Source of the DNA: Pseudomonas knackmussii B13
Lineage (GTDB): Bacteria; Pseudomonadota; Gammaproteobacteria; Pseudomonadales; Pseudomonadaceae
Assembly: GCF_000689415.1 (NCBI RefSeq)
Contig: NZ_HG322950.1
Span: 2,487,501 to 2,551,500, forward strand
Reading direction: 5' to 3'
Length of the DNA: 64,000 bases
Positions 35,206-43,703 of this stretch are shown here, piece after piece (position 1 is the stretch's first letter; each line of letters starts with the position of its first letter). Under the pieces are notes generated by a model. That model ran no database searches, was not told the DNA's origin, and saw nothing but the letters and a program-made list of their open reading frames with translations. A program made the position numbers and the translations under genes.

Positions 35206-35331
35206 TCAGGCTGCGGCGCCCGCCCGGAAGGAAAGCAGCACGACAACCCACAGCCCGAGTGTGGCGAGGAAGTTGATCGTGAACACCAGCCCGCGCAGCC
35301 GGATAAGGCTGGCGCCGCCGAAGGCCTGCAT
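35206..35331 (-). CDS. possible small membrane protein (41 aa)
   Basis: ATG at 35331 opens a 41-codon frame ending 35206. One strongly hydrophobic helix (about residues 14-35: GLVFTINFLATLGLWVVVLL) follows a positively charged start (RLRG), the pattern of a real single-pass small protein. AGGGA precedes the ATG, though close (4 bases). It occupies the otherwise empty 35169-35392 gap. No known family is recognised. Confidence 0.35.
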   Translation of the reverse strand: MQAFGGASLIRLRGLVFTINFLATLGLWVVVLLSFRAGAAA

Positions 35332-35392
35332 CAATCCCTGTATTTGCCGGCAGTGCTCGCCGGCATGAGGTTGCGCGTGCTGAAACGGAAAG

Positions 35393-35444
35393 AGCCCGCT
35401 GCCACAGGGTGTCGGCGTTCACCGGACCACTGCGGCAGCGGGCT
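35393..35444 (-). terminator. stem-loop terminator of the spuA-spuC operon
   Basis: AGCCCGCTGCC (35393-35403) and GGCAGCGGGCT (35434-35444) form an 11-base perfect stem around a 30-base loop. On the minus strand the second arm is followed by CTTTCCG. It starts 16 bases past the spuC stop. Confidence 0.65.
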
Positions 35445-35459
35445 TGTCTCTCTAAGCCG

Positions 35460-36830
35460 TTAGGCCTGCTGGATGGCCTGGTAGGTCAGGTCGAGGCACT
35501 TGCGAGCCTTTTCCACCAGCTCGTCGATCTCGGCACGGCTGATCACCAGCGGCGGCGCGATGATCATGGTGTCGCCCACGGCGCGCATGATCAGGCCGTT
35601 ATCGAAGCAGTGCTGGCGGCAGATCATGCCCACGCCCTTGCCTTCGTAACGCGCACGGGTCGCTTTGTCCTTCACCAGCTCGATCGCGCCGAGCATGCCC
35701 AGGCCGCGCACTTCGCCCACCAGCGGGTGGTCGGCCAGCTCGCGCAGGCGTTGCTGCAGGTAGGGCGCGGTGTCGGCGTGGACCTGCTCGATGATCTTTT
35801 CGTCGCGCAGGATGCGCAGGTTTTCCAGGCCCACCGCCGCCGCCACCGGGTGGCCGGAATAGGTGAAGCCATGGTTGAAATCACCGCCTTCGCTGATCAC
35901 CTTGGCCACTTTGTCGCGCACGATCACGCCTCCCATGGGGATGTAACCGGAGGTCAGGCCCTTGGCGATGGTCATCAGGTCCGGCTTGAGGTCGTAGTAG
36001 TCGGAGCCGAACCATTCGCCGGTACGGCCAAAGCCGCAGATCACCTCGTCGGCGACGAACAGGATGTCGTACTTGGCGAGGATCTCCTTGACCTTCGGCC
36101 AGTAGGTCGACGGCGGGATGATCACGCCGCCGGCGCCCTGGATCGGCTCGGCGATGAAGGCGGCGACATTCTCCTCGCCCACTTCCAGGATCTTCTTCTC
36201 CAGTTGCTCGGCGGCCCAGACGCCGAAGTCGGCTTCGGACATGTCGCCGCCTTCACCGAACCAGTACGGCTGCGGGATGTGCACGATGTCGGGGATCTGG
36301 CCAGCCTGCTGGTGCATGCCGCTCATGCCGCCCAGGCCCGCGCCGGCGACGGTGGAGCCGTGGTAGCCATTGATCCGGCCGATGATGACCTTCTTGCTCG
36401 GCTTGCCCTGGATCGCCCAGTAGTGGCGGACCATGCGCAGCACGGTGTCGTTGCCTTCGGAGCCGGAGCCGGTGAAGAACACGTGGCTCATGCCGGCGGG
36501 GGCGACATCGGAGATCGCCTTGGCCAGCTCCAGCGCCGGCGGGTGGGCGGTCTGGAAGAACAGGTTGTAGTAGGGCAGTTCCTTCATCTGCTGGGCGGCG
36601 ACGTCGGCGAGCTCGTCGCGGCCGTAACCGACCGCCACGCACCACAGGCCGGCCATGCCGTCGAGAATCTTGTTGCCCTCGCTGTCCCACAGGTAGACGC
36701 CCTTGGCCGAGGTGATGATCCGCGGGCCTTTCTCCGCCAGCTGTTTTACGTCGCTGAAGGGTGCCAGGTGGTGGTCACGGCTCATGGCCTGCCAGGCGAG
36801 GGTCTGGGAATTCTTCTGGGTCATGTTCAT
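35460..36830 (-). CDS. spuC: putrescine-pyruvate aminotransferase (class III, PLP)
   Basis: 456 residues, the length of SpuC in P. aeruginosa. Class-III aminotransferase motifs are in order: ILDGMAGLWCVAVGYGR, FFTGSGSEGNDTVLRM, INGYHGSTVAG, FIAEPIQGAGG, FVADEVICGFGRTG and the PLP lysine in TIAKGLTSGY. It transfers an amino group from putrescine (and related diamines) to pyruvate, giving 4-aminobutanal and alanine, the transaminase route of putrescine breakdown. It lies 30 bases downstream of spuA on the same strand, followed by a stem-loop terminator. Assignment rests on sequence resemblance plus the spuA neighbour. Confidence 0.88.
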   Translation of the reverse strand: MNMTQKNSQTLAWQAMSRDHHLAPFSDVKQLAEKGPRIITSAKGVYLWDSEGNKILDGMAGLWCVAVGYGRDELADVAAQQMKELPYYNLFFQTAHPPALELAKAISDVAPAGMSHVFFTGSGSEGNDTVLRMVRHYWAIQGKPSKKVIIGRINGYHGSTVAGAGLGGMSGMHQQAGQIPDIVHIPQPYWFGEGGDMSEADFGVWAAEQLEKKILEVGEENVAAFIAEPIQGAGGVIIPPSTYWPKVKEILAKYDILFVADEVICGFGRTGEWFGSDYYDLKPDLMTIAKGLTSGYIPMGGVIVRDKVAKVISEGGDFNHGFTYSGHPVAAAVGLENLRILRDEKIIEQVHADTAPYLQQRLRELADHPLVGEVRGLGMLGAIELVKDKATRARYEGKGVGMICRQHCFDNGLIMRAVGDTMIIAPPLVISRAEIDELVEKARKCLDLTYQAIQQA

Positions 36831-36860
36831 CTCTCTTTATTTATTCAAAACAGCAAATGA

Positions 36861-37637
36861 TCAGGCGAATGCTTTCAACATCGGCTCGCGCAGGGCCGCG
36901 CGTTGTCGACAGGCTTTGCCGAATGTTTGGAAAATGGTCAGGTAATGCGGGTTATCCAGCACCTTGAACTCCGGATGCCATTGAACAGCCAGCGCGAAAC
37001 TTTTGCTTTTTTCAACCGAGATGGCTTCTATCAAACCATCGGGTGCAACAGCTTCAACTCTTAAACCCGGGGCCAATACATCAATGCCCTGGCCATGAAT
37101 CGAATTGACATCGATAACTGCCGGCAAGCCCATGCCTTGCATCAGGCCGCCAGGCTGCACATGAACTTCATGGCGAAAGCCATATTGCTTGTCGATCGAC
37201 TCATCCTTGCCCTCGCGATGGTCCATGAACCGGCCGGTCTCGTGGACCTTCTGGTGCAGGGTGCCGCCCAGCGCCACGTTCATTTCCTGGAAACCACGGC
37301 AGATGCCCAGCACCGGCACGCCCGCGGCAATGGCCGCGCGCATCAGCGGCAAGGTGGTGGCGTCCCGCGCAGGGTCGTGTTGGGTACCTGCGGCGCTGGC
37401 CGGGCCGTTGTAGTGGAAGGGTTCGATATTGGACGGCGAGCCGGTGAAGATCAGCCCGTCCACGGTATCGAGGATGTCGTCCGCATCAACCAGCTCGCCC
37501 AGGCAGGGAATGACAATCGGCAGTCCGCGCGCTGCGTTCTTTGCAGCGCGAATATATTTCTCGTTAATAGTCTGGGCTGCGTGCTGCTCAATCATGTTGG
37601 TGCATGCGGTGATGCCGATAACAGGCACGCGTGGCAT
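36861..37637 (-). CDS. spuA: gamma-glutamyl-GABA hydrolase (class I glutamine amidotransferase fold)
   Basis: 258 residues, PuuD/SpuA family. The catalytic cysteine is in GICRGFQEMNVALGG (C113) and the His/Glu pair in VQWHPEF. It hydrolyses gamma-glutamyl-GABA to GABA and glutamate at the end of the gamma-glutamylputrescine route. The start at 37637 (MPRVPVIGIT) is chosen because GGAGG lies 9 bases before it; for the upstream ATG at 37646 the same GGAGG would be adjacent, too close. First gene of spuA-spuC; the XRE-cupin regulator gene ends 168 bases upstream on the same strand. Confidence 0.88.
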   Translation of the reverse strand: MPRVPVIGITACTNMIEQHAAQTINEKYIRAAKNAARGLPIVIPCLGELVDADDILDTVDGLIFTGSPSNIEPFHYNGPASAAGTQHDPARDATTLPLMRAAIAAGVPVLGICRGFQEMNVALGGTLHQKVHETGRFMDHREGKDESIDKQYGFRHEVHVQPGGLMQGMGLPAVIDVNSIHGQGIDVLAPGLRVEAVAPDGLIEAISVEKSKSFALAVQWHPEFKVLDNPHYLTIFQTFGKACRQRAALREPMLKAFA

Positions 37638-37805
37638 ATAGGTCATCCTCCGGCAAAACAATATTTCGAGTGGTATTCAAATTGGCTGATAACGGGTGTG
37701 GAAAAGCGCTCTCGCTATTGAGTTATGCAAGAGTCATCGGTACTTGCGGGTATTGATTTAATTCAGCAGGTCCAACTTTTCCTTTCGCGGCAGCGCATCA
37801 CCCAT

Positions 37806-38360
37806 TCAATTGAATACCCAGAGCACGCGGGTGAGCCGGTCCGTCAGGTTGGCGTAGCGGAACTTGGCGTGGGGTTGCAGCTGAAAACTGTCATCGGCGT
37901 GGAGCGTCACCGCGTCGGCTTCGTCCAGCCAGACCGTCAGCTCGCCCTCCAGCACGAAGCAGCCCTGTTCCGATCGGTCGCTCAAATACGCTTCGCCGCT
38001 GCTGGCACCGGGTTCGAGGCGACTGTCGAGCATGGAAAAACCACCGGAGATGGACGGCGACGCCAGCACGTCGGTAATGCCGCCACCCAGATACAGCGTG
38101 CGCCGTTCCTGCGGGCGAGTGACCCAGTGGAGGTCCCGTGGCTTTTTCAGGTTGTAGAAATAGGCGGTCGACACCCCGAGGGTTTCACTGATGGCGGTCA
38201 GGTCCGCCACCGTTGGCCGCGAGACACCCCGTTCGACCTGCGACAGGAAACCGAGCGAGCGGTCGATGCGTTCGGCCAGCTCGGCCAGCGTCAGCCCCCT
38301 GAACTTGCGCAGGTCGCGGATCAGGATGGCCAGACCTTCGACTTCTTCTTGCATCTTCAT
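37806..38360 (-). CDS. XRE-cupin transcriptional regulator (PuuR-like)
   Basis: 184 residues. An XRE-type helix-turn-helix (about 10-68: LRKFRGLTLAELAERIDRSLGFLSQVERG) is followed by a cupin_2 barrel (about 110-180: GEAYLSDRSEQGCFVLEGELTVWLDE). The architecture equals PuuR, the repressor of putrescine catabolism. Placed just upstream of spuA-spuC on the same strand, it is the likely repressor of that operon. Two palindromes sit 27-56 bases upstream of its start, so autoregulation is probable. No strong ribosome site is seen; the second ATG (38354) is possible. Confidence 0.87.
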   Translation of the reverse strand: MKMQEEVEGLAILIRDLRKFRGLTLAELAERIDRSLGFLSQVERGVSRPTVADLTAISETLGVSTAYFYNLKKPRDLHWVTRPQERRTLYLGGGITDVLASPSISGGFSMLDSRLEPGASSGEAYLSDRSEQGCFVLEGELTVWLDEADAVTLHADDSFQLQPHAKFRYANLTDRLTRVLWVFN

Positions 38361-38386
38361 GAGGGGTTCCGTGGGCGAGGGTGTCT

Positions 38387-38416
38387 GTGAAATTTCACAT
38401 AAATTATTTCATGAAA
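38387..38416. promoter_or_regulatory. palindromic operator pair upstream of the XRE-cupin gene
   Basis: GTGAAATTTCAC (38387-38398) is a perfect 12-base palindrome and TTTCATGAAA (38407-38416) a perfect 10-base palindrome; both contain TTTCA/TGAAA half-sites, with a further TTTTCACG at about 38430. The patch is AT-rich and overlaps the expected promoter. Probable binding sites of the adjacent regulator. The rest of 38361-38919 holds the hairpin at 38638 and no gene I can support. Confidence 0.55.
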
Positions 38417-38637
38417 ATATACATTATTATTTTCACGAGGCAAGCCCTTGCGATCAGAGGGGACGAAAATGCGGGAGTGCGCCGGTTGAAGGACCCGCGC
38501 CAGTCAGGCGTGCCAGGAGGGAGTGATGCGCTGGCCCGACGCAGCGTTGAATGTGCGTTTGGCGTTCGATGCTGCAGGTGCGGATTGGGCGGGGAAGGCC
38601 GCGCCGGCAAGCTGGAAATCCGTGCCGGCGCAGAAAT

Positions 38638-38669
38638 GAAAAAGGCCGCACCCCATCGATACGGCCTTT
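38638..38669 (-). terminator. rho-independent terminator candidate, minus strand
   Basis: AAAGGCCG (38641-38648) and CGGCCTTT (38662-38669) form an 8-base stem; on the minus strand the stem is followed by TTTTTCATT. It lies about 250 bases past the end of the SMR transporter gene and would stop that transcript before the spu regulator region. Confidence 0.55.
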
Positions 38670-38919
38670 ACCTCGGCGCTGTCCTGGAGGGCATTGCCTT
38701 GGCGAGGAGAGTTTGGCGGATTCGTTCAGGGGATGGGGGCCAAGCGAGAAAACTTCTCGGGATGGGCGAAAGGGGAGATGGCTTCTTTCGGCCCCCAGGC
38801 TGCCGTTCGCCAAGGGAATTGCTTTAGCTGTCGCTTCGTCGCACGAACGACAAGAATCCTTCTTTCTCAATGCTCTTCGACATCGGCTTTTCATCGAATC
38901 AATCAAGTAATCGCTCTGT

Positions 38920-39246
38920 TCAGGCCACCCAGCGTAGTCCGGCGACACTCAACAGGATCAAGCCGATCCAGACAAGTTTCCACAACGATACTGCATCACC
39001 CAACCAATACATTCCGACGATGGCTGTGCCGGCAGCGCCTATGCCGGTCCAGACCGCATAGGCGGTTCCAACGGGCAGCACCCGTAACGCCATCGTCAAC
39101 AAGGACAAACTGCCGGCCAATACTACGACCGTGCCGGCCAGCAGCCAGGGCCGTTCAAGGCCATTTGCAGATTTCAACCCAACCGCAAAGAGAATTTCCA
39201 GGAATCCGGCAACGATCAGCAGCAGCCAGGATGTGTTGTAAGTCAT
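38920..39246 (-). CDS. SMR family transporter (SugE/Gdx-like)
   Basis: 108 residues, four transmembrane helices, the size of small multidrug resistance proteins. The essential membrane glutamate is in WLLLIVAGFLEILFAVGLK. The TM3 region GTAYAVWTGIGAAGTAIVG matches SugE/Gdx-type members, which export guanidinium or quaternary ammonium ions. Which of these it exports is not decided here, and no guanidine riboswitch was recognised. A terminator for the upstream TDT gene lies just before its start, so it is transcribed separately or by read-through. Confidence 0.86.
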   Translation of the reverse strand: MTYNTSWLLLIVAGFLEILFAVGLKSANGLERPWLLAGTVVVLAGSLSLLTMALRVLPVGTAYAVWTGIGAAGTAIVGMYWLGDAVSLWKLVWIGLILLSVAGLRWVA

Positions 39247-39266
39247 TCGATGAAACCTATCTGGGT

Positions 39267-39293
39267 AAAAAAAGCGAGCCGATGAAGGCTCGC
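39267..39293 (-). terminator. rho-independent terminator after the TDT-family gene
   Basis: GCGAGCC-GATGAA-GGCTCGC (39274-39293) is a 7-base stem with a 6-base loop; on the minus strand it is followed by seven T (complement of 39267-39273). It starts 18 bases past the TDT stop and separates it from the SMR gene. Clear intrinsic terminator. Confidence 0.85.
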
Positions 39294-39310
39294 CAAAGAG
39301 AGGTAAAAGG

Positions 39311-40312
39311 CTAGTTGGCCAACAGTTTGCCGCTGAACAGGCTGTTCAGGGTTTTCACCATCAGCACGGTCAGCGCCACAGTGAGAAACAGCAGGATCAC
39401 AGCAGCGATTACCGTCAGCACGGTGTTGTCGTGGGCATGTGCATATTTCAGCGCCGCATTGCTCAGGGCCGCGATGGGAAAGCTGATTGCCCACCACGAA
39501 GGGGCAAAGGGCACATCGCGACGGAACACTTTGAAGCTCAGCACCACGAACAGGAACAGGCCGAAATAGAACAACACGCTGGCAAACTGGTCGATCTGAC
39601 CGAACACGTTGGTGTACGCCAGGAAACCTACTTCAAACGGCGCAATCAGGACCATCAGCGAAGGAACCATGCCTTTGGCCAGCACTGCCTCATGCGTCAG
39701 TCGCGAAAAGATCCGGGTGAAGAAAACCAGTGCCAGTACTGCACCCACGGCGAGGGCAAACAGGTTGAATTCAGCGACCCAGGCCATTGGCATGTGCGCA
39801 CCGGTTACCGCGATATCGAGGGTGGCAACACCAGGAATCAGCCAGGCAGGTACGGCATTCGACGAATCCTGGTTGCCCGACAAGAGACGGGAGACTACGA
39901 GGCCTGCGAGCAGCACCGTCAGTGCGCTACCCAGTATCCAGAGCGCCTGTCCGAGTAACGCGTTGTGGGGCGCCGCGACTGCCGAAAGCAGCAACAGTGC
40001 AATGGTGACGGTGCCAAAAAAGTTGCTGGCGATCGGATGGCCGAACTCGGCCCTTACCGCTTCTGGATGTTTCACCCATTTTGCCAGGTAACTTAAGGTC
40101 AGCAGCACGAACACCAGGCCGGCCAAGGCGCCAATCGCTTCACCCAGCGCGCCGCCGACGCCGTAGTACTGGCCGCTCAAGCGCCAGGCCAGTCCCAGGC
40201 CGGCCAAACCCATGACTGATCCGAACAAGTTGATAGGCAGGTTTTTGATCGATGTCTTGCTGGTGGTGACCGCTTGAGCAACATCGGTGGTGGGGGGGTA
40301 TACAGTGTTCAT
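39311..40312 (-). CDS. SLAC1/TDT family anion-channel-type transporter
   Basis: 333 residues with about ten hydrophobic segments, matching the TehA/SLAC1 (tellurite-resistance/dicarboxylate) family: NLPINLFGSVMGLAGLGLAWR at the start, LAKWVKHPEAVRAEFGHPI, the pore-like ISFPIAALSNAALKYA near the end. It is an anion channel or exporter of the inner membrane; substrate unknown. ATG at 40312 follows GGGAG by 7 bases. It is transcribed divergently from the GlxA-type regulator gene (40428), its probable regulator. Base composition is lower in GC than in most of the window. Confidence 0.85.
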   Translation of the reverse strand: MNTVYPPTTDVAQAVTTSKTSIKNLPINLFGSVMGLAGLGLAWRLSGQYYGVGGALGEAIGALAGLVFVLLTLSYLAKWVKHPEAVRAEFGHPIASNFFGTVTIALLLLSAVAAPHNALLGQALWILGSALTVLLAGLVVSRLLSGNQDSSNAVPAWLIPGVATLDIAVTGAHMPMAWVAEFNLFALAVGAVLALVFFTRIFSRLTHEAVLAKGMVPSLMVLIAPFEVGFLAYTNVFGQIDQFASVLFYFGLFLFVVLSFKVFRRDVPFAPSWWAISFPIAALSNAALKYAHAHDNTVLTVIAAVILLFLTVALTVLMVKTLNSLFSGKLLAN

Positions 40313-40427
40313 GGCAGTCTCCCGTTTGACTGAATTTGCTGTTGGAGATATTTTCAGCCAAACATGCACTGGCTGAAATAGTCGCAGTGCGACGTATTCA
40401 GCCAATGACTCGACGGGGACAGACATC

Positions 40428-41384
40428 ATGCGCATAACCCTCCTGGCATTCCCCCGTGTGCAGTTGCTGGACGTAATCGGGCCGGCCGACGTCTTCGCCG
40501 AAGCGGCCAAGCAACTGGGCAATCCGCGCGCCTATCGGGTTGAAGTCATTGGTACCGTCAAGGGGATGATCAAAGGCTCGAACGGATTGAAGCTGGCCAT
40601 CGACGAAACGTTCGAAACCTATAAAGGCAAGATCGACACCTTGCTCGTGGCGGGCAGCCCACACATCGATGAAATTGCGCGGGACCCTGCACTGCAAGAT
40701 TGGCTGCGTCGGCAAGCTAAATCCGTACGTCGTATCGGCTCAGTCTGTAGCGGAGCATTTCTGCTGGCCGCTACTGGTCTTCTCGACGGGCGCCGCGTTA
40801 CCACCCATTGGAATTCCAGCGCGAAACTCGCGAAGGAGCATCCGCAAGCACAGGTCGATCCGGATAGCATCTTTATCAAGGATGGCAACATCTACACTTC
40901 GGCCGGCGTTACCGCGGGCATGGACTTGGCTTTGGCATTGGTCGAAGAAGATTACGGCCGAGAATTGGCGCTCAGCGTTGCCCGTGAAATGGTGATGTTC
41001 TTCAAACGACCTGGCGGGCAATCGCAGTTCAGCGCGCAACTGGCAGCGCAAACCGCCGAACGTAGCGTTATCAGAGACGTGCAGGATTATGTGGTAACGC
41101 ACCTGAAGGCCGACTTGAGCGTTCCCAGCCTGGCCGCGCGCGCCGGTATGAGCGAGCGCAACTTCGCCAGAACCTTCAAGGCCGAAGCCGGCTCGACCCC
41201 GGCCGAATTTGTCGAACTGGCGCGCATCGATGCGGCCAGGCGGCTGATCGAAGACTCTGACGTATCACTCAAACGCTTGGCCGATACAGTCGGCTATGCC
41301 AATACGGATGGGTTCAGAAGGGCTTTTATGCGCCGTCTTGGGGTGGGCCCAAGTGATTATCGAAAGCGTTTTTCCTCGGGGTGA
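40428..41384 (+). CDS. GlxA-type regulator (DJ-1/PfpI domain plus AraC HTH)
   Basis: 318 residues. Residues about 1-175 are a DJ-1/PfpI domain (LLAFPRVQLLDVIGPADVF; nucleophile-elbow-like IGSVCSGAFLLAATGLLDGRR). Residues about 215-315 are an AraC double helix-turn-helix ending FRRAFMRRLGVGPSDYRKRF. In this group the PfpI domain is a sensor, not a protease. Divergent from the TDT transporter with a 115-base shared promoter region, so it probably controls the TDT and SMR genes. Confidence 0.88.
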   Translation: MRITLLAFPRVQLLDVIGPADVFAEAAKQLGNPRAYRVEVIGTVKGMIKGSNGLKLAIDETFETYKGKIDTLLVAGSPHIDEIARDPALQDWLRRQAKSVRRIGSVCSGAFLLAATGLLDGRRVTTHWNSSAKLAKEHPQAQVDPDSIFIKDGNIYTSAGVTAGMDLALALVEEDYGRELALSVAREMVMFFKRPGGQSQFSAQLAAQTAERSVIRDVQDYVVTHLKADLSVPSLAARAGMSERNFARTFKAEAGSTPAEFVELARIDAARRLIEDSDVSLKRLADTVGYANTDGFRRAFMRRLGVGPSDYRKRFSSG

Positions 41385-41695
41385 TGTGACTTCATCGTGC
41401 GCTTCTGGCCGTTTTCTGCCCGCTGCAACAGGCCGCAGTCGACCCAAGGTCCGCAGGGCCCCGCAGTAACCCCGCGTTGGAAATAGCCTCGTCGATACCC
41501 AGCGCCAACAGCATCTGCTCCCGCATCCAGCGGAGCGTTGAAGCTCCGGCGCGGCGCTGCTCAGTTGCATTGCTGCCCGACGCGGCAGGGTGAACGGGTG
41601 ATCGGAGCTGGTGACTATGAAAGGCGCCCGCGACCTTCGCTATCATCCCTTCCCGATTTCCCTTCGTAATACCCCAGCTGTCAGGAACAGAAACC

Positions 41696-42187
41696 ATGAG
41701 CGCACCCACCTTCCGCATCGCTACGCCAGCAGACACCGACCGCTGCTACGCGATCGAAATCTCGGCCTATGAAGGCGACGAGGCGGCCACCCGCGAGAAA
41801 ATCGCCACGCGCATCGCGCAGTATCCGCAGGGCTTTCTGATCATGGAGCTGGACGGCGAGGTGATCGGCTTCATCAACTGCGGTTGCGCATACGAAGTCG
41901 TCATGTCCGACGAGGCTTTCAAGGAACTGGTCGGCCACGATGCCGAGGCGCCGAACGTGGTCATCATGTCGGTGGTGATCGACCCGGCCCAGCAGGGCAA
42001 GGGCTATGCCTCGTTGATGATGCGTACCTTCATCGAGCGCATGCGCGCCCTGCACAAACAGACCATCCACCTGATGTGCAAGGAGCGCCACGTCGAGCTG
42101 TATCGCCGGTACGGCTACCAGTACGTGCGCCCGTCCGCCTCCGACCATGGCGGCATGGCCTGGCACGAAATGGTCATGGCGCTGTAG
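41696..42187 (+). CDS. GNAT family N-acetyltransferase
   Basis: 163 residues. GNAT fold with the acetyl-CoA motif A at VVIMSVVIDPAQQGKGYASLMM (about 93-114, Q-x-x-G-x-A type) and a terminal ELYRRYGYQYV strand. It resembles arylalkylamine/serotonin N-acetyltransferase-like bacterial proteins. It acetylates an unknown amine. It stands alone on the plus strand; the 41385-41695 gap before it has no supported gene. Confidence 0.85.
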   Translation: MSAPTFRIATPADTDRCYAIEISAYEGDEAATREKIATRIAQYPQGFLIMELDGEVIGFINCGCAYEVVMSDEAFKELVGHDAEAPNVVIMSVVIDPAQQGKGYASLMMRTFIERMRALHKQTIHLMCKERHVELYRRYGYQYVRPSASDHGGMAWHEMVMAL

Positions 42188-42190
42188 GCG

Positions 42191-42538
42191 TCAGCTCGCG
42201 GCTGCGCTCTGCGCGAAGGCCAGGTGATAGCCGTTGCAGTCGCGCACCCCGAACTCGCGGGAGCCGTAGGGCATGTCCTGCAGCGGCCAGGCGATCCGGG
42301 CTTTGTCCTGCACCTTCGCGAAGTAGCCTTCGACGTCGGTGATGTGGAAGTAGAAGGTGCCCGAGCAGGCAGCCGGAGCGGCCCACAGGTCTTGTGCGGT
42401 GAAGACGACACGGCAGTCTTCGAGGCGGACGCTGAGGGTCCCTTCGGCGGTTTCGCTCACCTCGAAGCCTAGCGCGTCCCGGTAGTGTTCGCGGGTGAGG
42501 TCCAGGTCATTGCAGCGAAGCAGGGCGACTAGCGGCAT
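42191..42538 (-). CDS. VOC family protein (glyoxalase/bleomycin-resistance fold)
   Basis: 115 residues, one vicinal-oxygen-chelate unit built of two beta-alpha-beta-beta-beta modules: LVALLRCNDLDLTREHYRDAL at the start and FGVRDCNGYHLAFAQ at the end. Metal-ligand positions look partly retained. Could be a small enzyme, a binding or an antibiotic-sequestering protein. Convergent with the GNAT gene (3-base gap). Confidence 0.8.
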   Translation of the reverse strand: MPLVALLRCNDLDLTREHYRDALGFEVSETAEGTLSVRLEDCRVVFTAQDLWAAPAACSGTFYFHITDVEGYFAKVQDKARIAWPLQDMPYGSREFGVRDCNGYHLAFAQSAAAS

Positions 42539-42599
42539 ACGAGCTCCCGAAATGGAATGGTTGGACGATCTTCGTGCGGGAGCATAGCCCGGGCGAGTG

Positions 42600-43523
42600 C
42601 TAGTCCTGGCGTATTTCGCCGCCCGCCAGCCGCTCGGGGAAGCGCTCCACCAGCCAGTCGATGAAGACCCGCAAGCGGTGCGTGACGTGGCGGTTCTGCG
42701 GGTACACGACGTGGAAGGGGTAGGGCGCGGGTTGCCACTTCTGCAGGATCTCCACCAGCGCGCCTTCGCGCAGCGCTTGCGCTGCCGCATAGCGAAACGT
42801 CTGGATGATGCCGAGCCCGGCGACACAGGCGGCCAGGTGGGCGTTGCTTTCGTTGACGCCTACGCGGTGCTCCAGCTTGATTTCGCTTTTCTCGCCATCG
42901 TGCTCGAAGCGGAAGGGGAAGGCCCGGCCGTTGCGGGGGGACAGGTAGGTCACCAGCCGGTGGCCGTTCTTCAGCTCTTCCGGGTAGGCCGGTACGCCGC
43001 ATTGGCGCAGGTAGCCGGGGCTCGCGCAGGTGATCATCTCGGCGTGGCCGATGTTTCGCGCGACCAGCGACGAGTTGTCCAGCGGCCCGCCGCGGATCGC
43101 GCAGTCGACGCTGTCGCTGATCAGGTCCACCGCGCGGTCCGACACACCCAGGTCGATGCGGATGTCGGGGTAGCGCGCCAGGAAATCCGGCAGCAGGGGA
43201 ATGAGTACGTCGCGTGCGGTCGAGCCGCCGATGTCGATTCGCAGATGGCCACGGGGCTTGCCGCGCGCCAGGTTGAAGGACGAGTCGATGTCCTCCAGGT
43301 CGCGCAGGATGCGCGTGGCCTTCGCGTAGTAGTCCTGGCCTTCCGGCGTCACCGTGACCCGCCGCGTCGTGCGCTGCAGCAGACGTACCTCCAGGTGCGC
43401 CTCCAGCTCCCGCACCAGCTTGCTCAGGGTGGCGTTGGGCATGTCGAGCGAGTCGGCGGCGCGGGTGAAGCTGCCGGCTTCCACGACGCGGGCGAAGGCG
43501 CGCATCGCCATCAGCTGATCCAT
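42600..43523 (-). CDS. LysR family transcriptional regulator
   Basis: 307 residues. The N-terminal winged helix (about 1-60: MRAFARVVEAGSFTRAADSL, LSKLVRELEAHL, LLQRTTRRVTVT) precedes the substrate-binding domain. It belongs to the large group that usually regulates an adjacent divergent oxidoreductase. ATG at 43523 is chosen; GGAG lies about 9 bases upstream, and a TTG at 43538 is the alternative. Divergent from the SDR gene at 43704, its probable target. Confidence 0.87.
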   Translation of the reverse strand: MDQLMAMRAFARVVEAGSFTRAADSLDMPNATLSKLVRELEAHLEVRLLQRTTRRVTVTPEGQDYYAKATRILRDLEDIDSSFNLARGKPRGHLRIDIGGSTARDVLIPLLPDFLARYPDIRIDLGVSDRAVDLISDSVDCAIRGGPLDNSSLVARNIGHAEMITCASPGYLRQCGVPAYPEELKNGHRLVTYLSPRNGRAFPFRFEHDGEKSEIKLEHRVGVNESNAHLAACVAGLGIIQTFRYAAAQALREGALVEILQKWQPAPYPFHVVYPQNRHVTHRLRVFIDWLVERFPERLAGGEIRQD

Positions 43524-43703
43524 CGAGAAGGGCTCCAAACGGGTTCTTGATTATCCATGCACATGGATAGTCATTCCATTGTATGCGCTTTTTCGGTTAA
43601 TCGACGGGCCCTAGAGTAGCGCCATGCCTGACGACGAGCCACGACGAATAGCGATCTCGGCAGTCGCGGCAGACCTCTCTCATTCAGCTTTCTGGAGCTC
43701 ATC

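Noticed and set aside
38381..38827. Plus-strand 148-codon frame in the spu/SMR gap
   Set aside because: Composition and position over operators and a terminator argue against a gene.
41392..41736. Minus-strand 114-codon frame before the GNAT gene
   Set aside because: It overlaps the GNAT start and ends in unpatterned sequence; no ribosome site or family. A fragment of an older gene cannot be excluded.
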